Source: Microcystis wesenbergii NRERC-220
GTDB taxonomy: Bacteria > Cyanobacteriota > Cyanobacteriia > Cyanobacteriales > Microcystaceae
Direction: 5' to 3'
DNA length: 64,000 bases
Assembly (NCBI RefSeq): GCF_032027425.1
Contig: NZ_JAVSJA010000001.1
Span: forward strand, 620,001 to 684,000
Made by a program: the position numbers and the translations under genes. Each line of letters opens with the position of its first letter. Within the stretch, counting starts at the first letter, position 1. This document shows positions 45,773 to 54,534 of this stretch, piece by piece. Below the pieces are notes generated by a model. It ran no database searches. It saw only the letters and a list, made by a program, of their open reading frames with translations, and was not told the origin of the DNA.

Positions 45773-45908
45773 CTCGATCTCTCAAATGCGGGCGCAATTT
45801 AATTTTAAAACTATATCATTTTCAATACATTTATAAATGTAATTCACTACACAATCTAGGAGTCGTGGATTTCTATAGTATGTAGATAAAACTAATGGAA
45901 CCTCTCCC

Positions 45909-45933
45909 GCTTGCCCTGAGCCAAGTCGAAGGG
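45909..45933. repeat. Dispersed 26-bp repeat (CTTGCCCTGAGCCAAGTCG), intergenic copy
   Basis: Same unit as in-frame copies at 23845-23870, 50203-50228 and 52527-52552, with a diverged one at 36404-36429. Here it lies in the gap upstream of the SsuA-like gene. Confidence 0.85.
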
Positions 45934-45982
45934 ATCGAGTTGGGAAACCCTTCCCTCTTGTCTCCTTGCCCGACGATAAATC

Positions 45983-47242
45983 TTGTTTTCTGCGAGAAAT
46001 CCCATGCTCCACCGTTCGATCAAGTGTCTCTGGAAACCGTGGCGAAATTGGCGGGGAGTTCGTCCCGCGGTGCTTTTTGTGACCAGCCTGGTCGGGAGCT
46101 TTCTCCTGGCTGGATTTTCCCACACGATCGCCGTCGGTCAAAATTCTCGATCCGATAACCCGATTCTCAACCTCGTCGATAGCTTTAAATTCCCCCGGAA
46201 TACCACTCCCCGGCTATTGGAAACCGTGGGATTATTTATCGCCGGAATTCTCTTCTGTATCCTGATCGATCGCTGGTTCAAGCGCTCAACCCCCGACCCT
46301 ATCACTCCCCTCGCCAAACAAGCGCGGCGGTTAGGAACCCTCAAGATCGGCTACCCTGAGGGCATGACCAATCTGGAAGTTCTCCGCGCCCAGGCCTTTC
46401 TGGAAAGACGCTTAAAACCCTTTGGGGTGACGGTAACGTGGACGAGTTTTCTGGCCGCTTCCTCTCTGATCGAGGCTTTGAGTAACGGAATGATCGACTT
46501 CTGCGGTGGTGGCGGTACGGCGAGTATTTTCTCCCAAGCGGCCGAACACGTCTTCGTCCGGGTAGCCAAGGAAAAATATACCGCCCCCAAAGGTCAGGCG
46601 ATCCTCGTGCCGGAGGATTCGCCAATAGAGACGTTGGCGGATTTAAAAGGAAAAAGAATCGCCTTCGATCGGGGTTCGAGCGCCCATTACGTCCTCATCC
46701 GCGCCCTGATGAGAGTGAATCTAGAATTAAGCGATATCGAACCGGTGTATGCAACCCAACCGGAAGCACTGGTGCTTTTCCGTCGCGGTGAGATCGACGC
46801 TTGGGTGGTGTGGGTTCCCTACTCGCCCACGGAGACGCGCACCTATCCGGGAAGATCGTTGGCCGATTTGGAGAGCATCTTCGGGGAAAACGCCTCTCTA
46901 GAAGTGCCGACCTATTATTATGCGGTTCCCGAATTGGTGCGAGATTATCCCGATGTACTGAAGGTGATTTTAGAAGAGGTGAACGAGGCGGGGGCCTGGG
47001 CGAAACAACAGGAGTTAGAGGCGACGAGACGCTTGGCAGCCCACCACGAGATCGATCCGGCGATCGTGGCTAATCTCGAACAACGGGCCTCTGAACGTGC
47101 CATTATCCCGATCGATGATCGCTCTCTGACGGCCCTACAACACCAAGCTCATATCTTCCGAGACCTGAAGCTGATCCCCCATCGGGTCAATGTGCGCGAC
47201 GGAACCTACACCCTACAGACGAAACAAAATTGGACATATTAA
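45983..47242 (+). CDS. Membrane-anchored SsuA/TauA-like substrate-binding protein
   Basis: Up to 419 residues; an ATG at 46004 (MLHRSIKCLWKPWRNW) is an alternative start. Two hydrophobic helices precede the domain: VLFVTSLVGSFLLAGF and VGLFIAGILFCILIDRWF. The binding domain has LKIGYPEGMTNLEVLRAQAF, WTSFLAASSLIEALSNGMID, DLKGKRIAFDRGSSAHYVLI and GEIDAWVVWVPYSP, the NMT1/SsuA pattern of aliphatic sulfonate or taurine binders. No ssuB or ssuC is adjacent. It is divergent from the CadD-like gene and closes the island. Confidence 0.8.
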   Translation: MFSARNPMLHRSIKCLWKPWRNWRGVRPAVLFVTSLVGSFLLAGFSHTIAVGQNSRSDNPILNLVDSFKFPRNTTPRLLETVGLFIAGILFCILIDRWFKRSTPDPITPLAKQARRLGTLKIGYPEGMTNLEVLRAQAFLERRLKPFGVTVTWTSFLAASSLIEALSNGMIDFCGGGGTASIFSQAAEHVFVRVAKEKYTAPKGQAILVPEDSPIETLADLKGKRIAFDRGSSAHYVLIRALMRVNLELSDIEPVYATQPEALVLFRRGEIDAWVVWVPYSPTETRTYPGRSLADLESIFGENASLEVPTYYYAVPELVRDYPDVLKVILEEVNEAGAWAKQQELEATRRLAAHHEIDPAIVANLEQRASERAIIPIDDRSLTALQHQAHIFRDLKLIPHRVNVRDGTYTLQTKQNWTY

Positions 47243-47244
47243 TA

Positions 47245-47346
47245 CTAAATCCGTTGAGTATAGGCTACATATCAGGATAGGCAAGAGGCACTCTTGCAAG
47301 AGGCAAAAGGAGGAATAACTAATCAGTTTTTAATAACAGGATTTAG
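47245..47346. mobile_element. CTAAATCC-ended MITE (copy 5, right border of the island)
   Basis: Begins CTAAATCCGTTGAGTATAGG two bases after the SsuA-like stop and ends AACAGGATTTAG. It has the same orientation as copy 4 at 35882-36007, so the island lies between direct repeats. Confidence 0.82.
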
Positions 47347-47427
47347 GATTACTGTTTACTGTTTACTGTTCACTGAAAATACTCCCCACACCCTGCCCCC
47401 AGGAAAAACTTTTTCCACATACCCTAA

Positions 47428-48672
47428 CTAACTCAACGCTTCAAAATAATCGCAAATTTGATGATGTCGCTGGGATTGACGCAGTTTTTGCAACGCTTTC
47501 GACTCAATTTGTCGTACCCTTTCCCGGGATAATTCCAAAGTGCGACCGATATCAGCCAAAGAATGGGATTTACCATCGAGAAAACCATAGCGCAATTCAA
47601 TCACTTCTCGTTCACGAGCGGTTAAATCTGCCAATAATTCTCTCATATCTCTTTGCAAAGATTCATAGACAAGATGATTTTCTGAAGACAGTGCTTCGGT
47701 TTCCAAAAGGTCTAATAATTCCGTATCTTTTTCCTTACCTACTTTTATTTCTAAGGAAACCGAACGCGGCACTTTCATCAACAATTCCCGCACAGCTTCA
47801 GGAGTCAGAGCTAACTCTTGGGCAATTTCCTCTACGGTCGCAGTGCGACCGCGCATTTGCGAGATTTTCGTTTGTGCCTTCTTAATTCTGTTGAGTTTTT
47901 CGGTAATATGAACCGGTAAGCGAATAATCCGGCTTTGAGTTGCGATCGCTCTCGTCATTCCTTGACGGATCCACCAGTAGGCATAGGTACTAAAACGATA
48001 GCCTTTGCTGGGATCAAATTTCTTGACGGCCCGTTCTAAACCCAGGGTTCCCTCTTGAATCAAATCCAATAATTCTAAACCGCGATTCTGATATTTTTTG
48101 GCCACCGACACCACTAGACGTAAATTGGCCTTGATCATCTGTTCTTTGGCACGGGTACCAAGGGTAATAATTTCTTCTAATTTCCCCACTTCTAAGCCCG
48201 CTAGGTGCGCCCAACGCTGTTTTCCTGCTTTTAAAGCATTTTTTAACTCAGACACGGTGATTTGGGCGGTTTTTGCCCAACGTTCTAGGGAGGGACGATG
48301 GGCTGATCGAGCGGTTAGCCGATCGCAAATCTCAATTAACTTGACAAATTGCTGTACTTGTGCATCACCTTGTTTAACGGCGGCGGCGCGTAATTTCAGT
48401 AAAGACAGATGACGCTGCACCCGTTGCGCTTGTTCAACTTCCTCCTCCTGTTTGAGTAGAGGCACTCTGCCAATGTCTTGTAGATATAAACGTACTAAAT
48501 CAGTAGTTGTCCCTTTGCTGTAGCTTTTTTCAGGACTAGATACTAAATCATCTTCTAAATCACTGCCGAGAAAATCTTCATCTAGGTCGATCGAGTTTTC
48601 CTTCAATTTTAGGACAGAAAAAGAGGGAGAGATGAATTCAGTTTCGAGCGTCGAGGGATTAATTGCAGACAT
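47428..48672 (-). CDS. sigC: Group 2 sigma-70 factor, SigC-like
   Basis: 414 residues. Region 1.2 is DLVRLYLQDIGRVPLLKQEE; regions 2.1-2.4 are NLRLVVSVAKKYQNRGLELL to KGYRFSTYAYWWIRQGMTRA; region 3 follows; and region 4.2 has LELSRERVRQIESKALQKLR. It lacks the long RpoD region 1.1. The long 1.2-2.1 spacer with SLERWAKTAQITVSELKNAL and KQRWAHLAGLEVGKLEEI fits SigC among cyanobacterial group 2 factors, which serve stress and nitrogen or carbon conditions. The sub-group call rests on memory and length. Confidence 0.8.
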   Translation of the reverse strand: MSAINPSTLETEFISPSFSVLKLKENSIDLDEDFLGSDLEDDLVSSPEKSYSKGTTTDLVRLYLQDIGRVPLLKQEEEVEQAQRVQRHLSLLKLRAAAVKQGDAQVQQFVKLIEICDRLTARSAHRPSLERWAKTAQITVSELKNALKAGKQRWAHLAGLEVGKLEEIITLGTRAKEQMIKANLRLVVSVAKKYQNRGLELLDLIQEGTLGLERAVKKFDPSKGYRFSTYAYWWIRQGMTRAIATQSRIIRLPVHITEKLNRIKKAQTKISQMRGRTATVEEIAQELALTPEAVRELLMKVPRSVSLEIKVGKEKDTELLDLLETEALSSENHLVYESLQRDMRELLADLTAREREVIELRYGFLDGKSHSLADIGRTLELSRERVRQIESKALQKLRQSQRHHQICDYFEALS

Positions 48673-48904
48673 GGCGGCTTCTCTACGGGCGACTGTGATA
48701 GGAATTAGAAACTTCTAAATCGTTCACCTTAGTCATAGCTTTCCCACTTGAGCGAGGAAATGATGCAGTCGGGAAAATTTTTTTCTCAAAAGTATTGATC
48801 TTTAAACCTAGAAGTTACACCAAGTCTGGGGTTTACCTTCTTAGTCCAACTTCTCGAATTAATGATTGATTTAGAAGTAATTTCCCCTACAGCCCTATTC
48901 CTAT

Positions 48905-49966
48905 CTATTCCTGATTTTCCAGATAATTACTGATCTGTTGCAGTTTAGCCAGAGCTTTTCCCGACTGTAAACATTTTTGTGCTTGTTGGAAACCCGTGGG
49001 TAGATCTGGGGCAATTCCACAGCGCCAAAGATAAAAACCACCGTTAAAAATTGCCGCATCGGTTAATTCATTATGTTCTCCAGCTAATAAACCCTTTAAT
49101 TTAGCGGTGAGCATCTCTAAAGATTCGAGGGGATAATCCGAAGGACAGAAGCCATAATCGCGAGGATTTAAGAAAAATCGCTGAAAGGAAGGGGGATCGG
49201 TGGGATTTCCCAGACCGATAATCGCCGTCCGATTACAGGCTAAATCACAACTCCCCTCTAATCCTTTCACGGTGGTGAAGTGAGAGATATTTCTCAGGGC
49301 AAAAGTTTCGCGAAAACGATCTTCGGTGGGGGGGTGAACAAAACCCGATATTTGATGAATATTACCGACAAAAGGCGACCAGATTAACTCTACCGTGGCC
49401 ATGGGGGGACGTTTACCGATTTGCTCCCGATAGGTAACAAAATTCTGTACTAGGGGAAAATGGCGCGGAATATAGAAAAAAGTCAATCCTGTGGTGATTA
49501 AACAGTCTTTCACTGCTGCTAAGGATAATTGACTAAAATCTGCTCCTAATTGCTGCCAGATTTCCCTGAGGGAAATACCGTATTTAGTCGGCATTCGATC
49601 GCCCCCGTGCAGGACTACGGGAACCCCTGCCGCCGCTAGGATTAAAGTAGTGATCGGAGTAACCGGGGCAGTGCGAGAACGTCCATCGTAGGGATTGCCC
49701 AAAATAGTGATCGGATGCTGAAAAGAGGCTGATTCTAGGGTTATTTGCGGGCCAAGCTCGGCGTAGGCATCAAGCATTCCCGCTAACTCATCGCTGGTGG
49801 GGCGTTTAATGCGATGGGCAATCATAAAAGCACCGATTTGAGCAGGAGTTGCTTCTTGGGTTAACATCATCTTGGTGGCCATCGCCGCTTCAGGACGGGT
49901 TAGATTTTTGCCCGTATGGGTGCCACTACCGATCGCTTTTAATAATTCTCGAAAAGTATCGCTCAT
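48905..49966 (-). CDS. Anthranilate phosphoribosyltransferase-like protein (TrpD2 group)
   Basis: 353 residues from the ATG at 49966 (MSDTFRELLKAIGSGTHTGK); the frame extends to 50050, but the extra 28 residues look non-coding. N-terminal helices: EAAMATKMMLTQEATPAQIG, AFMIAHRIKRPTSDEL. The PRPP loop region reads LHGGDRMPTKYGISLREIW in place of the canonical GTGGD, so it is not the true TrpD. It belongs to the TrpD2/YbiB-like branch, some of which bind nucleic acid and have no known reaction. A LysR gene lies upstream by 67 bases on the same strand. Confidence 0.82.
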   Translation of the reverse strand: MSDTFRELLKAIGSGTHTGKNLTRPEAAMATKMMLTQEATPAQIGAFMIAHRIKRPTSDELAGMLDAYAELGPQITLESASFQHPITILGNPYDGRSRTAPVTPITTLILAAAGVPVVLHGGDRMPTKYGISLREIWQQLGADFSQLSLAAVKDCLITTGLTFFYIPRHFPLVQNFVTYREQIGKRPPMATVELIWSPFVGNIHQISGFVHPPTEDRFRETFALRNISHFTTVKGLEGSCDLACNRTAIIGLGNPTDPPSFQRFFLNPRDYGFCPSDYPLESLEMLTAKLKGLLAGEHNELTDAAIFNGGFYLWRCGIAPDLPTGFQQAQKCLQSGKALAKLQQISNYLENQE

Positions 49967-50033
49967 CTCAAGGAAGAAAATAAAGAGTAAATAGGATTGA
50001 TTGGGATTTTTAAGGCTGGACAGGGGGATTTTC

Positions 50034-51005
50034 TCAGCTTTTAACCACACTTTGCTTCATTTGCCGCACTAATTGACAAAAATGAGCGATCGGTGGTATC
50101 TGTAGGCGATCGCTGGTGGTGACAAGGACTACCTGACGGGTGAGACGATGACTAAATTTACCATTATTAAGATGGGGATTTTCGCCACTAGGGGAAGCAA
50201 GAGCTTGCCCTGAGCCAAGTCGAAGGGGACGAATGGCGAGGGTAGCATCGCTACGAGCCTCCATCAGGGCAGATTGGGGCAGAAGAGCGATAATATTACC
50301 CTGACGCACCACACCGCGAAAAGCATCGAGAGTGTTTAATTCCATGACAGTTTTCAGGTGGGCATCCTGACGGGAAAACCATTCTTGTACTAATCTTTGC
50401 ATTCCGTAGCCATCTTTGAAAACCACTTGCGGATAGGGGATTAATTCTGACCATGGCACTTCTTTGTATTGGGTGAGGGGATGATTAGCGGCCATGAGAA
50501 TTTCGATCGCTTCTTCATATAATATTTCTACCACCATCTCCGGGCTAGAGGTGAGAAAACGATTATTCATTACCAAGGCCACATCTACTAAACCATCCCG
50601 CAAGACTTTTAAAGCGCGATCGCTGCCTAGGGCTGTCACTCTTAACTGAACTTCTGGGTATTCAGCACAAAATTTCGGCAAAATCGGCGGTAAATAATGG
50701 GCGCACACGGAATGAATCGCCGCCACGCACAATTCTGGCTGTTTTCCTGCCTGTAGGTCGGTGATTTCCTCGTGAACATTCGTCCATTCTTGACAAATCC
50801 GTTTCGCCCGGGGCAGTAATTTCTCCCCGGCAATGGTTAACTTCGCTTGGGCGGTACGATGGAAAAGAGGTAAGCCCAAATCGGTTTCTAGGGATTGAAT
50901 CTGGCGGCTGATAGTCGATTGGGTGACTCCACACTGGCGCGCTGCTTGACCGAAATTGCCCGTATCGGCTACGGCTAAAAAGGCTTGCAATTGCTCAATC
51001 CGCAT
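50034..51005 (-). CDS. LysR-family transcriptional regulator, with an inserted repeat
   Basis: 323 residues. The N-terminal winged helix is MRIEQLQAFLAVADTGNFGQ with AARQCGVTQSTISRQIQSLE, then the linker helix and a co-inducer domain (AAIHSVCAHYLPPILPKFCA, VNNRF-like VALVMNNRFL). Near residue 260, AIRPLRLGSGQALASPSGEN is partly encoded by the dispersed 26-bp repeat (50203-50228); it is in frame and lies in a surface loop of the sensor domain. It probably acts on neighbouring or carbon-metabolism genes, but no divergent partner is present to identify the target. Confidence 0.88.
   Translation of the reverse strand: MRIEQLQAFLAVADTGNFGQAARQCGVTQSTISRQIQSLETDLGLPLFHRTAQAKLTIAGEKLLPRAKRICQEWTNVHEEITDLQAGKQPELCVAAIHSVCAHYLPPILPKFCAEYPEVQLRVTALGSDRALKVLRDGLVDVALVMNNRFLTSSPEMVVEILYEEAIEILMAANHPLTQYKEVPWSELIPYPQVVFKDGYGMQRLVQEWFSRQDAHLKTVMELNTLDAFRGVVRQGNIIALLPQSALMEARSDATLAIRPLRLGSGQALASPSGENPHLNNGKFSHRLTRQVVLVTTSDRLQIPPIAHFCQLVRQMKQSVVKS
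50203..50228 (-). repeat. Dispersed 26-bp repeat, in frame in the LysR gene
   Basis: Carries CTTGCCCTGAGCCAAGTCG on the plus strand; read on the minus strand it encodes LRLGSGQA. Confidence 0.88.
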
Positions 51006-51180
51006 TCTTTCTCGTTTTAATTACATTCCCTCATGACTTTATGACAATAACGAATTTTATTCTGACTTTTGGTAGAAATTGCTACCGTTTTCTCAGTTAT
51101 CAGTTACCAGTTATCAGTTATCAGATGTGAGTTTTCAGTTCACTGATTACTGTTTACTGTGGACTGATCACTGAAAAAAA

Positions 51181-52428
51181 CTAGCCCTGCACTACCTGTT
51201 TAAGGGTGGTAAAGGTTTCTAGGTTGATTAACCCCCGGCGCTGGCCTTTTTGGTTGGAAATGCCCAAAAATACCGATTCTCCCTGTTTGGGATTGCGATC
51301 AAATCGGGGTGAAGAATTGATATAAACTAAAGCACTATCGGACTCCATGGCGAATTGACGACTTTCTCGATAGGATTCGGTGACAATACAATCGGCATGA
51401 CCGCTACTATACTTATTAATCCAAGCGATCGCATCAGTGAGGGTATCCACTAACCTAAAGGCCAGGGTTTTTTCTAAATAGGGTCTTTGCCAATCATTAT
51501 CGGTAGCAATGGTTAAATGTTCCGGAAAATCCGCCGCTAATCGGGTATCTCCCCGCAATTTAAAGCCTTTTTCCTGCAAACTTTTAAACAAACGACTTAA
51601 AGTCGAAGAATTCTGATGGGGACTAATTAAAACTTTTTCGATCGCATTAACCGGATCGGGTATACTGCCATGACTATCGATAATTACCTGACGGGCTAAC
51701 TCCAAATCGCCACTAGGAGACCAATACAAATAACAGTTTCCCATCGCCGCGCGCAAAACGGGAACCGTGGCCAATTGACTTACCCGACCGATTAAACTAG
51801 GGCGACCGTAGGGAATAATCAAATTAACATAATTTTCCTGGGTCAGCAACTCCTCTAGGGAGGGACTAGAATCACAGGGCAAACCACTCACACAATCCAC
51901 GGGTAAACCCACATCTTCCAATGCTTCTTGGATGATTTCCGTAATCACCCCATCGGAATGACTAGAGGCATTGGAACCGCGAATAATCAAACTATTGCCA
52001 CTTTTTAGGGAAAATCCCGCCGCTACCATTGCTAATTCGGGAAAACCTTCATAGACGAAGGCAATCACTCCTAAAGGCATCCTTTGGCAATAGGTTTGGG
52101 AAGGATTCAGTTGATAGGCAGCGTTAATTACCTGTTGCAGCGGATCCGATGCTTCCGCTAGTTGTTGCAATACCTCCACCGTCGTCTCTAAACGTTCGGG
52201 AGTTAACCGTAACCAGCGAATCATTTGTTCTGAGACGGCCATCTCTCGACTGACTTCTAAATCGAGGGTATTGGCTTCTAAAATGCGATCAAAGCCAGTT
52301 TTAATGCCCTTAGCGATCGCAATTACTCCGCGATTTCTTTCGTTGCCATTAAATTGACCTAGAGCCAGAAAAGCATTGTATGCTTGCTTAAAGATCGTCA
52401 GGGGGGGGGTGGAGGAACTTTCGATCAT
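51181..52428 (-). CDS. ProA-like gamma-glutamyl phosphate reductase paralogue, catalytic Cys absent
   Basis: 415 residues with the aldehyde-dehydrogenase-like ProA fold: N-terminal FLALGQFNGNERNRGVIAIA, cofactor block RMPLGVIAFVYEGFPELAMV, SGNSLIIRGSNASSHS and LIIPYGRPSLIGRVSQLA. In canonical ProA the catalytic cysteine lies in (A/V)CNALE; here the matching segment is DPVNAIEKVLISP, with valine. The GGEFGLGAEIGIST block near the end is also replaced, by QGESVFLGISNQK. So this is a diverged paralogue that may not do the proline reaction; a normal ProA would be elsewhere. It is followed by a membrane protein gene. Confidence 0.82.
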   Translation of the reverse strand: MIESSSTPPLTIFKQAYNAFLALGQFNGNERNRGVIAIAKGIKTGFDRILEANTLDLEVSREMAVSEQMIRWLRLTPERLETTVEVLQQLAEASDPLQQVINAAYQLNPSQTYCQRMPLGVIAFVYEGFPELAMVAAGFSLKSGNSLIIRGSNASSHSDGVITEIIQEALEDVGLPVDCVSGLPCDSSPSLEELLTQENYVNLIIPYGRPSLIGRVSQLATVPVLRAAMGNCYLYWSPSGDLELARQVIIDSHGSIPDPVNAIEKVLISPHQNSSTLSRLFKSLQEKGFKLRGDTRLAADFPEHLTIATDNDWQRPYLEKTLAFRLVDTLTDAIAWINKYSSGHADCIVTESYRESRQFAMESDSALVYINSSPRFDRNPKQGESVFLGISNQKGQRRGLINLETFTTLKQVVQG

Positions 52429-52438
52429 AGATTCTTGT

Positions 52439-52870
52439 CTAGCGTCGATAGGCTAACCAAAAGATGAATGCGGGCAAAATAACTAATAGCATAACTAGAA
52501 TTGCCCCAAAAATCACGCTTACCCCCGCTTGCCCTGAGCCAAGTCGAAGGGGCGGTGATTTCAAAATTAAGGGTAGCCACACGATCGATAATAACAGAAT
52601 TATCCCCATCATTAGGGGTAATACCTCTTGCCCAAGCCGCTGATTGGTACTCACCCAACGAAATCCCGTCCAGCGCCAAGTGCGTTTATAGGGATAGTGG
52701 GGGGCTAATTGTTCGATAATTTGGCCGTTTTCCTGTACCACAAATATCTGTTGACAGCGATCGCATCCAAAGGCATCGGTCAATAAAATCGGGCATAATG
52801 TCCCTTTCCGACGACAGGGACAGGGATAGTCTTGGTGTTGGTCGATTTTGGTATATTTATGCGGTCGCAC
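52439..52870 (-). CDS. Small zinc-ribbon membrane protein, with an inserted repeat
   Basis: 143 residues. Cysteine pairs CPCRRKGTLCPI and CDRCQQIF near 17-43 suggest a zinc ribbon. Two membrane helices follow (PLMMGIILLLSIVWLPLIL near 85-103 and VIFGAILVMLLVILPAFIFW near 118-137). The loop between them contains LRLGSGQAG, encoded by the 26-bp dispersed repeat (52527-52552). Its gene ends ten bases before the proA-like start on the same strand, so the two are likely co-transcribed. Function unknown. Confidence 0.72.
   Translation of the reverse strand: MRPHKYTKIDQHQDYPCPCRRKGTLCPILLTDAFGCDRCQQIFVVQENGQIIEQLAPHYPYKRTWRWTGFRWVSTNQRLGQEVLPLMMGIILLLSIVWLPLILKSPPLRLGSGQAGVSVIFGAILVMLLVILPAFIFWLAYRR
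52527..52552 (-). repeat. Dispersed 26-bp repeat, in frame in the membrane protein gene
   Basis: Same unit as at 50203 and 23845; it encodes LRLGSGQA between two membrane helices. Confidence 0.88.
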
Positions 52871-53041
52871 AAGCTAATTTTTTGTTTATAAACGGTTGTT
52901 TTTAGTCGCTCGTGAGCAATAGCTCAGGGATTCAATGGTTGCCCAAAATCCTGAAACCTGTTTCTCACGGGTAATTCCTATCTTAAGGGATACCTCTAAA
53001 TTATTCATCCCAATTTTAAAATCTATTTCAAGATTTTTTCA

Positions 53042-53113
53042 AGCGGGCAACGCGATTCGAACGCGCGACATTCACCTTGGCAAGGTGACGCTCTACCACT
53101 GAGCTATGCCCGC
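53042..53113 (-). tRNA. tRNA-Gly (anticodon GCC)
   Basis: 72-nt cloverleaf on the minus strand: acceptor GCGGGCA paired with TGCCCGC, D-loop TAGCTCAGTGGTAGAG, anticodon stem-loop CACCTTGCCAAGGTG with GCC, and T-arm GCGTTCGAATCGC. CCA is not encoded. It reads glycine codons GGC and GGU. Confidence 0.96.
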
Positions 53114-53124
53114 AAGCCGTTTTT

Positions 53125-53463
53125 TTACACTTCCCTAAGTATGCCAAATCTCAGAGCATTTGTCAAGTAGTTTGCAGCATTTTTTGACAATGATTCATCT
53201 TCTGGCAAATCCCCCAAACCGGTAATAGCTTCGAGAACCACTTCTATCTTAGCCTGTAGTCGGTTGAACTGATGTTCCAAGCGATCAAAGCGCTTGTCAA
53301 TGGCGGCGAATTTTTCAGCGATATGGCGTTCCATAGCGTCAAAAGCTTCCGTAATCCGCCCCTCTGGTTCTAAATCTAATTCCAGAGTCTTGATTCTCTC
53401 GACAGCGTTGACTAATTGCCGTCTCAGTTGGTTAATATATTTGTTCTGTTGGGCTTCGCTCAT
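53125..53463 (-). CDS. Coiled-coil protein of unknown function
   Basis: 112 residues, nearly all helical: MSEAQQNKYINQLRRQLVNA, then FDAMERHIAEKFAAIDKRFD and RLEHQFNRLQAKIEVVLEAI in heptad pattern, ending in a short tail. Similar short Ser/Glu/Arg-rich coiled coils are frequent in this genus, and the broken gene at 7249-7706 is of the same style. It lies 11 bases upstream of the tRNA-Gly. No functional motif. Confidence 0.65.
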   Translation of the reverse strand: MSEAQQNKYINQLRRQLVNAVERIKTLELDLEPEGRITEAFDAMERHIAEKFAAIDKRFDRLEHQFNRLQAKIEVVLEAITGLGDLPEDESLSKNAANYLTNALRFGILREV

Positions 53464-53520
53464 CAGTGGAACTCCTGGAGAGTGGGGATAACTAAAACCC
53501 TAAATACTGGGGGAATTTTC

Positions 53521-54066
53521 TTAGCCTTCTATCAGTGCCTGTTGGGGATTATTTTGCAATAATCCTAGGGGTTTATCTTCATCCCGGGGGCGCAATTGAC
53601 GCATGAGACTAGCCATTTCTAGGGCAGATAGGCCATAATTCCAGCCCAAATTACTTTTAATACCGGCCCGTTCGAGGGCCTGTTGTAGGGTATCAGTGGT
53701 GAGAATACCGAAGACAACGGGAACACCTGTCTGAAAAGCGGCCGCAGCGATACCCTTAGCGGCCTCGGCGGCAACGTAATCAAAATGGGGCGTTTGGCCG
53801 CGAATAATTGCCCCTAGACAAATAACGGCATCGTAACGGTGGGAAAGGGCGACTTGACGGGCTACCATTGGCACTTCAAAGCTACCCGGTACCCAGATAT
53901 AATCCACTTGAGTGCCATCGGGATTAATATCAACCCCGTGACGCTTGAGACAGTCTTGACAGCCTGATAACAGTTTATCAGTGACGAGATCATTAAAACG
54001 ACCAATCACGATCGCAAAGCGCCAAGAGGATATATCCTCGGTAAAATTTCCCTCAAAAACAGTCAT
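53521..54066 (-). CDS. ribH: 6,7-dimethyl-8-ribityllumazine synthase
   Basis: Penultimate step of riboflavin synthesis, forming a 60-mer shell in many species. From the ATG at 54066 the product is 181 residues: [33 protein letters not shown], and [20 protein letters not shown] with the catalytic histidine, then [19 protein letters not shown]. The frame is open to 54438, but those upstream codons are repeat-like and cross psbZ on the same strand, so they are rejected. Confidence 0.95.
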   Translation of the reverse strand: MTVFEGNFTEDISSWRFAIVIGRFNDLVTDKLLSGCQDCLKRHGVDINPDGTQVDYIWVPGSFEVPMVARQVALSHRYDAVICLGAIIRGQTPHFDYVAAEAAKGIAAAAFQTGVPVVFGILTTDTLQQALERAGIKSNLGWNYGLSALEMASLMRQLRPRDEDKPLGLLQNNPQQALIEG

Positions 54067-54188
54067 AGATAGAAGGGGATAGGGGTTGGGGAGTGGGGAG
54101 TGGGGGAGAAGGGAGTGGGGAGAGGGGGAGAGGGGAGAATCAATAAAAATAGTCTCCTGTCTCGGAGTCTCCCGTCTCCTGATCAAGA

Positions 54189-54377
54189 CTAAATCACTAA
54201 AAAGTTTAAAATAGCGACGGCAACGACTAAAATCGCCCAAATTGCCGAACCCACATAGAGAAGGGGTTTCGATTGGTCCCAGTTTTGGGGGGAAGCATAG
54301 GCAACGGGGACACCAATCACCATTAGCAAGGAAAATAAAACTAGGGCAATGAGAAAAAATTGAAAGACAATAGACAT
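54189..54377 (-). CDS. psbZ: Photosystem II protein PsbZ
   Basis: 62 residues with two membrane helices ([20 protein letters not shown] and [19 protein letters not shown]) joined by [19 protein letters not shown], the known PsbZ pattern. It sits at the edge of photosystem II near CP43 and steadies the antenna interaction. It is upstream of ribH on the same strand; the 122-bp gap is repeat-like. Confidence 0.96.
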   Translation of the reverse strand: MSIVFQFFLIALVLFSLLMVIGVPVAYASPQNWDQSKPLLYVGSAIWAILVVAVAILNFLVI

Positions 54378-54534
54378 GATTGGGTTCTCCTAAAACACTT
54401 GATATTAGATAATTCTCCCTGATATAGTACCCTACCAAATTTTGTTACTTAATGGAAATGTAGGGGAGTAGGAAGAAAAAAACTGATTACTGATTACCGA
54501 AAAACCCTCAACCCCTAAAACCCCAAAAAAAACT

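Noticed and set aside
45782-46141. 119-codon minus-strand frame upstream of the CadD-like gene
   Set aside because: Overlaps the start of the SsuA-like gene and includes the dispersed repeat; composition is not protein-like.
36925-47242. Calcyanin (intracellular calcium carbonate) locus, suggested by the Ca2+/H+ antiporter
   Set aside because: No glycine-zipper repeat protein is present in the window.
54067-54438. N-terminal extension of ribH
   Set aside because: Covers psbZ and a low-complexity stretch; family sequence starts at MTVFEGNF.
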